Source: Planctomycetota bacterium (lineage in GTDB: Bacteria > Planctomycetota > UBA1135 > GCA-002686595). Taken from it: a stretch of 64,000 nt of DNA. Position 1 is the first letter of the stretch; each line of letters opens with the position of its first letter. Made by a program: the position numbers and the translations under genes. The notes under the pieces are model-generated. The model ran no database searches. It was not told the origin of the DNA and worked only from the letters and a program-made list of their open reading frames with translations. The stretch is taken from positions 100,243-164,242 of the forward strand of contig JADHOC010000011.1 of the NCBI GenBank assembly GCA_016779205.1, written 5' to 3'. Shown one piece after another: positions 7,956 through 15,317 of the stretch.

Positions 7956-7976
7956 AGGCCCCATATGATGGGGCCT
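7956..7976. promoter_or_regulatory. 9-bp perfect inverted repeat centred on a TATGAT -10 box
   Basis: AGGCCCCAT, 3-nt spacer, ATGGGGCCT. The box TATGAT (7964-7969) sits in the middle, 30 nt before the start at 8000. A repressor bound here would cover the promoter of the three-gene exported-protein operon. Alternatively it is a hairpin at the start of the transcript. No T tract follows, so it is not a good terminator. The rest of the 185-bp divergent gap shows nothing else. Confidence 0.5.
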
Positions 7977-7999
7977 TCCCCCCCTCCACCCAGACGCCC

Positions 8000-10069
8000 A
8001 TGCATCGCCCTCTCGGCCTCCAGGCCTCCCTTCCCGTCCGCGCCGCCGTCGCTCTCGTCGTCTTCCTGCTCGGCGGCGCCCTCACCCAGCCGGTGAGCGC
8101 CCAGGAGGCCACCCCGGAGCAAGAGGAAGCCGCAGCCCGGACCCTCGTGGTGGAGCCAGCGGAGCTGGTGCTGGAGATCGGTCAAGCCGCGGAGCTCACC
8201 GCCACGATCCTCGACGCCGCAGGCGAGGCCGTGGACGCGCCCGTGATGTTCTTCTCCCGCAGCCGCCGCAGCCTGACGGTGGACCGGGAGGGCAAGGTCG
8301 AGGCGATCAAGCCGGGCACCTTCGAGATCGTGGTCCGGGAGCGCCGGCGCCGGTCCGGTGAGAACCAGGCCAGCCGCGTCGGCCTCGGAGAGCGCCTGTC
8401 GGTGACCGTTCCGGTGACCGTCAAGCTGCCGGACCTCGGGACCCTCGCGCTGGTCGCCGCCCCCAACGCGGCGGTCTGGACCGGGACGACGATCCAGCTC
8501 GCGGCGAAGGGCATAGACGTCAACGGCGCGGACCGTGCGGTGGCCCCGACCTGGTCCACCAACCCGGCCACCATCGCCACGGTCGACCAACTCGGCGAGG
8601 TCACCATCCACGCCGCCGGCGCCTTCGAGGTCGCCGCAGAGGCCGAGGGCAAGAGGGCTGCGATGACCCTCACCGCCGCCGCGAACCCCATCGCGCGCCT
8701 CGTCGTCGAGGCCGACAACGCGGCGCCGAAAACCGGCGAAGTGGTCCACCTGCGCGTGGACGCCTTCGACGCGGCCGGCGAGATCATCACGGACGTCCCC
8801 GTGGAGATGACCTTCCGGGCGCGCACCGACGACGACCTCGGGCCCGGGGCCAGCGGCCAGATCGAGCCCATCGAGGGCACGGCCCGCGCCTGGCGCTTCG
8901 TGGCCGAGCAGCCGGGGCGCTACACCTTCGTCGCGTCCTCGGGGAACGCGGCTGGACGGCTCGGCGCCGTCGCGACCGCCCGCGACGTGGCCGGGAAGTT
9001 CACCCTCGTGGGCCACGGCCGGGTGGATGACACCCACACCTCGGACCTGTGGGTCTGGGAGGGGCTCGACGGCCGGGACTACGCGGTCACGGGGACCTGG
9101 GGCGCCAACGGTGACGCCCACTTCTGGGACGTGACTGACCCGGCGAACATCGAGCGCATCTCCACGGTCACCATCGACGCCCGCACGGTGAACGACGTCA
9201 AGGTCTCCGCCGACGGGCGCATCTGCGTGCTCTCCCGCGAGGGGGCCTCGGACCGCAAGAACGGCATCGTGCTCGTGGACGTGATGGACCCCCGTAACCC
9301 GAAGATCCTCTCCGGCTTCGACGACTCCCTGACCGGCGGCGTCCACAACGTCTTCATCGACGGCGACAAGGTCTACGCCCTGTCGGCCAGCTCCCGGTAC
9401 GACTCCATCGACATCTCGGACCCCGGCTCGCCCCAACGGGTCGGCACCTACAAGGTGGAGCGACCGAACCCCTCCATCCACGACGTGTGGGTCGAGGACG
9501 GCCTCGCCTACTCCTCCAACTGGTCCGACGGCGTGCACATCGTCGACGTCGGCAACGGCATGGCCGGGGGCAGCCCCGACAACCCGGTCAAGATCTCCAG
9601 CTACGCCTACCCGAGCGGCTGGAACCACGCGGCGTTCCCCTACCGGCAGAAGGAGACGGGTCTGTTCTACGTGGCCGCCGGAGACGAGGCCTTCCCCTAC
9701 GGCCTGAACACCGAGGGCAAGCCCACCTACCCGCGGGGCTGGATCCACTTCATCGACTTCTCGGACCTCGAGAACCCGCGGGAGTGCGCCCGCTACCAGG
9801 TCCCCGAGGCGGGCACCCACAACCTCTGGATCGAGGACGACGTCATGTACGTCGCCTATTACAACGCCGGCCTGCGCGCCGTCGACGTGTCCGGCGAGCT
9901 CATGGGCGACGTGTACCAGCAGGGCCGCGAGATCGCGTGGTTCCTGCCCGATGACCCCGAGGGTCACATCCCCAACGCGCCCATGGCCTGGGGCCCCCAG
10001 CCCCACAAGGGCCACATCTTCTTCTCCGACTGGAACTCCGGCCTGTGGGCCGTGAAGCTAGAGCGATGA
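8000..10069 (+). CDS. exported Ig-like/LVIVD beta-propeller protein
   Basis: 689-residue exported protein. A signal peptide covers about 1-33 (arginine, then a long hydrophobic stretch, ending PVSAQE). Residues about 45-345 form three Ig-like (BIG2-type) units, visible as repeated L-V-V-E-x-A starts and alternating strands. The rest is a beta-propeller of LVIVD type: repeated units such as AHFWDVTDPANIERIS, GIVLVDVMDPRNPKIL, YDSIDISDPGSPQRVG and HIVDVGNG. ATG at 8000 is chosen because it gives the signal peptide; earlier codons in frame cross the promoter. Overlaps the next propeller gene by ATGA. Likely a cell-surface or periplasmic binding scaffold. No catalytic residues are recognisable, and function is unknown. 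Confidence 0.85.
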   Translation: MHRPLGLQASLPVRAAVALVVFLLGGALTQPVSAQEATPEQEEAAARTLVVEPAELVLEIGQAAELTATILDAAGEAVDAPVMFFSRSRRSLTVDREGKVEAIKPGTFEIVVRERRRRSGENQASRVGLGERLSVTVPVTVKLPDLGTLALVAAPNAAVWTGTTIQLAAKGIDVNGADRAVAPTWSTNPATIATVDQLGEVTIHAAGAFEVAAEAEGKRAAMTLTAAANPIARLVVEADNAAPKTGEVVHLRVDAFDAAGEIITDVPVEMTFRARTDDDLGPGASGQIEPIEGTARAWRFVAEQPGRYTFVASSGNAAGRLGAVATARDVAGKFTLVGHGRVDDTHTSDLWVWEGLDGRDYAVTGTWGANGDAHFWDVTDPANIERISTVTIDARTVNDVKVSADGRICVLSREGASDRKNGIVLVDVMDPRNPKILSGFDDSLTGGVHNVFIDGDKVYALSASSRYDSIDISDPGSPQRVGTYKVERPNPSIHDVWVEDGLAYSSNWSDGVHIVDVGNGMAGGSPDNPVKISSYAYPSGWNHAAFPYRQKETGLFYVAAGDEAFPYGLNTEGKPTYPRGWIHFIDFSDLENPRECARYQVPEAGTHNLWIEDDVMYVAYYNAGLRAVDVSGELMGDVYQQGREIAWFLPDDPEGHIPNAPMAWGPQPHKGHIFFSDWNSGLWAVKLER

Positions 10070-11184
10070 TCGCGGCCCTGTTCCTCCTGGGCGCGGGGGC
10101 GCTCCCGGCGACCGCCAGCGAGGCTCGCCTCCTGGTGGCCGCCGAGTCCGCGGACCGGGTCTACGACCTCGCCTTCGACGGCGACGACCTCTCCGTGCGC
10201 GAGGTCATCGACGTGGGCTACCAGGCCACCGAGATCGAGGGGCCCCACGGGCTGACCGTGTCCCCCGACGGGCGGCACTGGTTCGTGTCCATCGCCCACG
10301 GCAAGCCCAACGGCCTCCTCTACAAGTACGACGCGGAGACCCACGAGCTGCTCGGTGAGACCGAGCTCGGCCTCTTCCCCGCGACGATGCAGATCTCCCC
10401 GGACACGGGGCTGCTGTACTGCGTCAACTTTGACCTGCACGGGGACATGACCCCGAGCACCGTCTCCATCGTCGACGTGGACGGCATGGTGGAGATCGAG
10501 CAGGTGGTCACGGGCTCCATGCCCCACGGCTCACGCCTCTCCCCTGACGGCAGCCGCCACTTCTCCTGCGCGATGATGAGCGACGAGCTGATCGAGCTCG
10601 ACGCCGTCACCCTCGAGGTGGTCCGCCGCCTCGAGCTGACCGACGGCACCGGACGTCGCGCGGGCGGCGGTCACGGCACGGACGCCGGGGCCTCGGCCGG
10701 CGGCGCCCCGCAGCACGCGGCGGTGGCCAAGCCCACCTGGGTCCAGCCCCACCCCACCAAGCCCCTGGCCTATGTGGCCCTCAACGGCGTGCACCAGGTG
10801 CTCGAGGTGGACCTGAAGGCCTGGAAGATCAAGCGCCGCTTCCCGACCGGCCGCGCCCCCTACAACCTCGAGGTGACCCCGGACGGCAGCCGGCTGGTGG
10901 TCACCTACAAGGGCGCCCAGGCCGTGGGGGTCATCGACCTCAAGAGCGGCAAGGAACTCGCGCGGATCCCCACCAGCCGACCGATCCCCCACGGGGTCGT
11001 GGTGACCGCCGACAGCCGCTTCGCCTTCGTCACCTGCGAGGATCGCGGCGCTGCCCCGGGCGCGGTGGACGCCATCGACCTGGAGACCCTGCGCCGGGTG
11101 AGCTCGGTGGACGTCGGCCTGCAGGCCGGCGGCATCGCGCTCTTCCCTGCCACCGAACGACCCGACGCCCCTTCCCGACGCTGA
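10066..11184 (+). CDS. exported YVTN-type beta-propeller protein
   Basis: 372-residue exported protein with a signal peptide (ALFLLGAGALPATASEA). The mature part consists of seven-bladed-propeller type repeats, each with a GxxPHG or VTPDGSRLVV turn, as in YncE/YVTN proteins (for example HGLTVSPDGRHWFV, GSRLSPDGSRHF, NLEVTPDGSRLVVTYK, GVVVTADSRFAFVT). A Gly/His-rich loop (GGGHGTDAGAS) interrupts the middle blades. The start overlaps the previous gene's stop (ATGA), and the TPR-redoxin gene follows after 3 nt. A binding or electron-transfer partner role in the envelope is plausible, but no cofactor motif is seen. Confidence 0.85.
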   Translation: MIAALFLLGAGALPATASEARLLVAAESADRVYDLAFDGDDLSVREVIDVGYQATEIEGPHGLTVSPDGRHWFVSIAHGKPNGLLYKYDAETHELLGETELGLFPATMQISPDTGLLYCVNFDLHGDMTPSTVSIVDVDGMVEIEQVVTGSMPHGSRLSPDGSRHFSCAMMSDELIELDAVTLEVVRRLELTDGTGRRAGGGHGTDAGASAGGAPQHAAVAKPTWVQPHPTKPLAYVALNGVHQVLEVDLKAWKIKRRFPTGRAPYNLEVTPDGSRLVVTYKGAQAVGVIDLKSGKELARIPTSRPIPHGVVVTADSRFAFVTCEDRGAAPGAVDAIDLETLRRVSSVDVGLQAGGIALFPATERPDAPSRR

Positions 11185-11187
11185 CCC

Positions 11188-13869
11188 ATGCTCCACGCCC
11201 TCGCCCTCCTGGCCCTCGCCTGCCCCCAGGACGCCCCCGATGCCATCGACGCCCACTCCGAGCACGGGGCGGCCTTCGACATCGGTCCGCGCCAGGCCGC
11301 GACCCTGATGGAGCACCCTGACCGGATCGACTTCCCGGTCACCCTCGCCCCCGGCAAGGAGCACCTCCAGGCGTTCATGCACCAGGGCATGGGCCAACTG
11401 CACGGATTCTGGTTCCTCGAGGCCGAGCGCACGTTCCGACAGATCCTCAGCGAGGACCCCGACTGCGCCATGGCCAGCTGGGGCCTGGCGCTGGCGAACG
11501 TGGACCACCCTGACCGCGCCGCCTGGTTCGCCCGCGCGGCGTGGCTCAAGCGCGGGCTCGTGACCGACCGCGAGCAGCGCTACATCGACATGATCGCGCG
11601 CTTCTACCGGGTGGAGGGGCCGGACGAGCCGGAGGACCTCCAGGAGCCGAAGAACCCGGCGCCAGGAGAGGAGGACACTGGCGAGGAGGGGAGCGGAGAG
11701 CGCGAGCTTCCCAAGCGCAAGGAGCCCGCCAAGCGCGAGGCGGAGCGGCTGGTCAAGGACTACGAGGACCTCATCTGGGACTACCCCGACGACGTCGAGG
11801 CCAAGGCGCTGCTCGCCAACCGGATCTGGCTCAACCGCCGCAAGGGCATCCAGACCACCAGCCGAATGTCCGTCGAGGCCCTGCTGCAGCAGGTGCTCGC
11901 GGTCGAGCCGTTCCACCCCGCCCACCACTACCGCATCCACCTGTGGGACTCGAAGGACAGCGCCGAGCGCGTGGTCGACACGGCCGTCCGCTGCGGCTTC
12001 TCCTGGCCGGGGATCGCCCACAACTGGCACATGGGCGGGCACATCTTCGCCCAGCTCGGCCGCCACTACGACGCCGCCTGGCAGCAGGAGGCCTCGGCCC
12101 GCGTGGACCACGCCCACATGCAGCGCGCGTGGCTGCTCCCCGACGAGATCCACAACTTCGCCCACAACAACGAGTGGCTGACCCGCAGCCTCCGCCACCA
12201 GGGTCGGGTCACCGAGTCGGTGGAGCTCGCGAAGAACATGATCGAGCTGCCCCGCCACCCGGACCTGAACAGCCTGGAGAAGCGGCGCTGCAGCGCGATC
12301 TACGGCCGCCAGCGCCTGCTGGAGACCCTGACCGCCTTCGAGCAGTGGACGACGCTCCGCGAGCTCGGCGAGACCATGTACCTGGAGCCGCACCTGCTCG
12401 ACCCCGAGGGCGCGCTGCGGGCCTACTCCATGGGCCGCGCCGCGGCGCACCTGGGCGACGTCGACGCCGTGGGCCTCTCCATCGAGCAGCTCGAGAGCAT
12501 GCTCGTGAGCCTCAAGGCCGAGCGCTCCGAGGCCGTGGACGAGGCCGAGGAGGAGGCGCTGGCCGCCGACAAGAAGCGCGACGAGGTCCGCGCGGCCATG
12601 GCCAAGGCCATGGAGTCCTTCGAGCGCGAGGCCTCCACCATCCGCAAGCAGATCGACGCCCTGGAGGCCCTCGCGGACTACGCCCGCGGCGAGGATCCCA
12701 TCGCGGCCCTGAGGGCGCTCAAGGACGCGAGCTACGACCGGGTCCACCTCGCCCGCATGATGGCGGAGTCGGGGGACAAGGAGCTCGTGAAGGAGGCCCT
12801 CAAGACGGCCCGCGGGCTCGCCAAGGAGGGCGACGGCAAGCTGCTGGAGCTGGCCACCAAGGCCCACGTCCTGTGGATCTCCGGCGAGCAGGAGGAGGCC
12901 CTCGAGGTCTTCGAGGACCTCCGGACGGGCGCCGCCCTGGCCGAGATCGAGCTCCCCCCCTTCCAGCGCCTCGCGCCCCTCGCCGAGGCCCTGGAGCTCC
13001 CCGCCGACTGGCGCCCCGAATTCCGCGAGGCGAGCGACGTGGCCCTGCGCATGGACCTCGACCTCGAGGACCTCGGACCCCGCCACTGGTCGCCCCCCGT
13101 CGCCACGGACTGGACGCTCCCCGACGCCTATGGCGACGAGGTCTCCCTGTCCGACTTCGCCGGCCGTCCGGTGCTGGTGGTGAACTTCCTGGGCTTCGGC
13201 TGCGTGCACTGCGTGGAGCAGCTCCAGGTCCTCGCCCCCATGGCGGAGCAATTCGCCGAGGCGGGGATCGAGATCGTCGCCATCGGGCTCGAGGGCCCGG
13301 AGGCGGTGGCGAAGTCACTGGGCGGCGACCCCGCGGACACGGGCTTCCCCTTCCGCGTCCTCTGCGACCCGAGCCGGACCCAGTTCAAGGCCTGGCGTGC
13401 GTACGACGACTTCGAGGACATCGCCCTGCACGGCACCTACCTCGTGGACGGCCGCGGCAGGATCCGCTGGATCGACATCAGCCACCTGCCCTTCATGGAC
13501 GTCGATTTCCTCCTCGACGAGTCCGTGCGCCTCCTCGGCCTCCCGGTTCGGGGCGCCGAGGGCGCGGACACGGCGGACCCCGTGGTCGCCATCGACCTCG
13601 AGCTCGCCGGTGCCCCCGCGGCGGAGGTCACCGCCGCCGTCGAGCCCGTGGGAGGCGTCATGGTGGCGGTCCAGCTGGAGACCGCACCCCACTGCCAGAA
13701 CTGCGTCGCGGACCTCCGCTCCATCTGCAGCACCCTCGACGGCTTCCAGAGCCTCGCGGCGACGCCGAACGAGGCGCTCATCAAGGTGGTATTCGAGCCC
13801 GGCCACCTGGACCGGCCGGCCCTCCTCGCGGCCCTGGAGGCTGGCGGACGCCCGGGAACGCTGCCCTGA
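11188..13869 (+). CDS. exported TPR protein fused to redoxin and HMA-like domains
   Basis: 893 residues. A short hydrophobic N-terminus resembles a signal peptide ending at LACPQD, possibly with Cys12 lipidated. Residues about 50-330 match a TPR family rich in conserved His (QGMGQLHGFWFLEAERTF; HNWHMGGHIFAQLGRHYDAA; DEIHNFAHNNEW). A charged coiled coil follows at about 440-500. About 625-785 is an AhpC/TSA-type redoxin with CVHC (Cys672, Cys675), NFLGFGC and THYLVDGRG-like GTYLVDGRG. The last 65 residues look like a heavy-metal-associated fold with HCQNC (Cys836, Cys839). Third gene of the module. A metal- or thiol-handling role outside the cytoplasm is inferred from the two CxxC motifs and the His clusters. 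Confidence 0.82.
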   Translation: MLHALALLALACPQDAPDAIDAHSEHGAAFDIGPRQAATLMEHPDRIDFPVTLAPGKEHLQAFMHQGMGQLHGFWFLEAERTFRQILSEDPDCAMASWGLALANVDHPDRAAWFARAAWLKRGLVTDREQRYIDMIARFYRVEGPDEPEDLQEPKNPAPGEEDTGEEGSGERELPKRKEPAKREAERLVKDYEDLIWDYPDDVEAKALLANRIWLNRRKGIQTTSRMSVEALLQQVLAVEPFHPAHHYRIHLWDSKDSAERVVDTAVRCGFSWPGIAHNWHMGGHIFAQLGRHYDAAWQQEASARVDHAHMQRAWLLPDEIHNFAHNNEWLTRSLRHQGRVTESVELAKNMIELPRHPDLNSLEKRRCSAIYGRQRLLETLTAFEQWTTLRELGETMYLEPHLLDPEGALRAYSMGRAAAHLGDVDAVGLSIEQLESMLVSLKAERSEAVDEAEEEALAADKKRDEVRAAMAKAMESFEREASTIRKQIDALEALADYARGEDPIAALRALKDASYDRVHLARMMAESGDKELVKEALKTARGLAKEGDGKLLELATKAHVLWISGEQEEALEVFEDLRTGAALAEIELPPFQRLAPLAEALELPADWRPEFREASDVALRMDLDLEDLGPRHWSPPVATDWTLPDAYGDEVSLSDFAGRPVLVVNFLGFGCVHCVEQLQVLAPMAEQFAEAGIEIVAIGLEGPEAVAKSLGGDPADTGFPFRVLCDPSRTQFKAWRAYDDFEDIALHGTYLVDGRGRIRWIDISHLPFMDVDFLLDESVRLLGLPVRGAEGADTADPVVAIDLELAGAPAAEVTAAVEPVGGVMVAVQLETAPHCQNCVADLRSICSTLDGFQSLAATPNEALIKVVFEPGHLDRPALLAALEAGGRPGTLP

Positions 13870-13968
13870 GCCGCTCGTCGGCGGCCGGTCCGCCTCGTCT
13901 CCCGGACGGCACGCGGCGGCCGCCGCGGCGCGGACCGAGTCCCTCCCCCGCGCGGACCTGGGGAAGGA

Positions 13969-14445
13969 TCAGCCGATCACGGCCGTGGCCTCGATCTCGA
14001 CCATGGCCCCCTCCTCCAGGAGGTCCGCGACCTCCACGAGGGTCATGGCCGGGTAGTGAGCGCCGATGCGGTCCTTCCACGCGACGCCGATGGCCTTGGT
14101 CGCGTCCAGGTACGCCTTCTTGTCCGTGACGAAGACCGTCATGCGGACGATCTCCTCCGGCTGCCCGCCCGCCTCGCGGACCACCGCGAGGACGTTGTCG
14201 AGGGCCTGGACGAACTGGCGCGAGAAGTTGCCCTTCCCCACCAGCTGCTGGTCCGCGTCCCAGGCGATCTGCCCGGCGAGGTAGAGGGTGCGCCCACCGT
14301 CCTCGACCAGCACGCCGTTCTCGTAGCCCCGCGCGGCCTTCCAGCCCCTGGGCTGCACCGACCAGCGGCGCAGGCGGTCGCGATCCTTGTCTCCGCGGGC
14401 CACGTTCCCCGTGGGCCGCATCCGGCGAAAGAGTCTCTTCAGCAT
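13969..14445 (-). CDS. RidA-family protein lacking the canonical Arg
   Basis: 158 residues. The last 125 are a RidA/YjgF chorismate-mutase-like trimer domain: LYLAGQIAWD, QALDNVLAVVREAGG, MTVFVTDKKAY and the C-terminal VEVADLLEEGAMVEIEATAV. Classic RidA has PAR-S/T-VEV with an Arg needed for 2-aminoacrylate deamination; here the position is Met (YPAMTLVEV). The protein is thus not a standard enamine/imine deaminase. Similar Arg-less RidA proteins occur in aryl-CoA degradation clusters (from memory). An N-terminal basic extension of about 30 residues is unusual; ATG at 14421 is an alternative start. It lies 5 nt after the SDR gene, in the same operon. Confidence 0.88.
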   Translation of the reverse strand: MLKRLFRRMRPTGNVARGDKDRDRLRRWSVQPRGWKAARGYENGVLVEDGGRTLYLAGQIAWDADQQLVGKGNFSRQFVQALDNVLAVVREAGGQPEEIVRMTVFVTDKKAYLDATKAIGVAWKDRIGAHYPAMTLVEVADLLEEGAMVEIEATAVIG

Positions 14446-14450
14446 GGTGT

Positions 14451-15266
14451 TCAGCGCGCCTCGATCGAGACGCCCTCCTCGATGACGACCTGAGCGCCGC
14501 CGGTGAGCTCGTGGATCACCCCTGACCGCTCCGAGCGGAGCAGCGAGAGCACGGCGTCGGCGACCTCCTCGACGGTGATCAGCGCCCCCCCCGGGTTCTG
14601 GCTGGCGAGGAAGGCCCGCAGGTCCTCCTCGGTCCGCCCGGTCTTCTCCTTCATGGTCTCGATGCTCCGCCGCGTCATGGGCGTGTCCACGTAGTGCGGG
14701 CAGACCGCCGAGACGCCGACGCCCTTCGGCGCGCACTCGAGCGCGGCGCAGCGGGTCCACCCCATGAGCGCGTGCTTGGACCCCACGTAGGCGGAGACGT
14801 AGGGGTACCCGCGGAGGGATGCGGAGGAGGCCACCTGGACCACCCGACCGCGGCCGCGCTCCAGCATCCCGGGCGCGAAGGCCTCGAAGAGCCGGAGGGG
14901 ACCGAAGTAGTTGATCTCCATGAGCCGCCGCGCGAGGTCGAGGCTGCCGGCGGCGGTGGAGGACATGGTCTCCGCCACGCCCGCGTTGTTGACCAGCCAC
15001 TCGATGGGCCGGAAGCCCTCCAGCGCCCCGGGGAGCGCGGCGCAGCTCGCCTCCTCGGTGACGTCGAGGGCGAGGCCGACGCACTCGGTCCCGGTCTCCC
15101 GCTGGAGCGCCTCGGCGGCCTGCGCCGCCCGCTCACCATCGCGCCCCGTCAGCGCCACCGGCGTCCCGGCCACGAGGATCGCCCGGGCGATGGCCGCCCC
15201 GATCCCGCTGGTGCCGCCGGTCACGAGCGCGGCAGCACCGTCCGGGGTGGAGAGTTCCGAAGACAT
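14451..15266 (-). CDS. SDR-family NAD(P)-dependent oxidoreductase
   Basis: 271-residue classical short-chain dehydrogenase. Seen: TGGTSGIGAAIA (cofactor-binding TGxxxGIG) at the N-terminus, LALDVTEE, NNAG, catalytic Ser in VASSASLRGYP, and the YVGSK Tyr/Lys pair. The C-terminus adds about 60 residues with a hydrophobic GVIHELTGGAQ segment. The ATG at 15266 has a TACCCT box 6 nt upstream. Divergent from the old-yellow-enzyme gene with only 51 bp between them, and cotranscribed with the RidA-like gene. Likely oxidises a hydroxyacyl-CoA or alicyclic alcohol in the aromatic-CoA pathway (inference from neighbours). Confidence 0.92.
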   Translation of the reverse strand: MSSELSTPDGAAALVTGGTSGIGAAIARAILVAGTPVALTGRDGERAAQAAEALQRETGTECVGLALDVTEEASCAALPGALEGFRPIEWLVNNAGVAETMSSTAAGSLDLARRLMEINYFGPLRLFEAFAPGMLERGRGRVVQVASSASLRGYPYVSAYVGSKHALMGWTRCAALECAPKGVGVSAVCPHYVDTPMTRRSIETMKEKTGRTEEDLRAFLASQNPGGALITVEEVADAVLSLLRSERSGVIHELTGGAQVVIEEGVSIEAR

Positions 15267-15272
15267 GGGAGA

Positions 15273-15278
15273 AGGGTA
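15273..15278 (-). promoter_or_regulatory. -10-like TACCCT, 6 nt before the SDR start
   Basis: Minus-strand TACCCT just upstream of the ATG at 15266. Together with TACCTT at 15305-15310 on the other strand it forms a compact divergent promoter pair inside the 51-bp gap. Confidence 0.42.
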
Positions 15279-15304
15279 ACGCGGACGCGCCCCCGGCGAC
15301 CTGC

Positions 15305-15310
15305 TACCTT
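15305..15310 (+). promoter_or_regulatory. -10-like TACCTT, 7 nt before the old-yellow-enzyme GTG start
   Basis: Plus-strand TACCTT lies 7 nt before GTG 15318, which supports that GTG over the ATG at 15381. Confidence 0.42.
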
Positions 15311-15317
15311 CCGAAGC

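Noticed and set aside
11541..14129. 862-codon plus-strand frame overlapping the TPR-redoxin gene
   Set aside because: Arg/Pro/Gly-rich frame-shifted shadow typical of 70% GC DNA; the other frame encodes recognisable TPR, redoxin and HMA-like domains.
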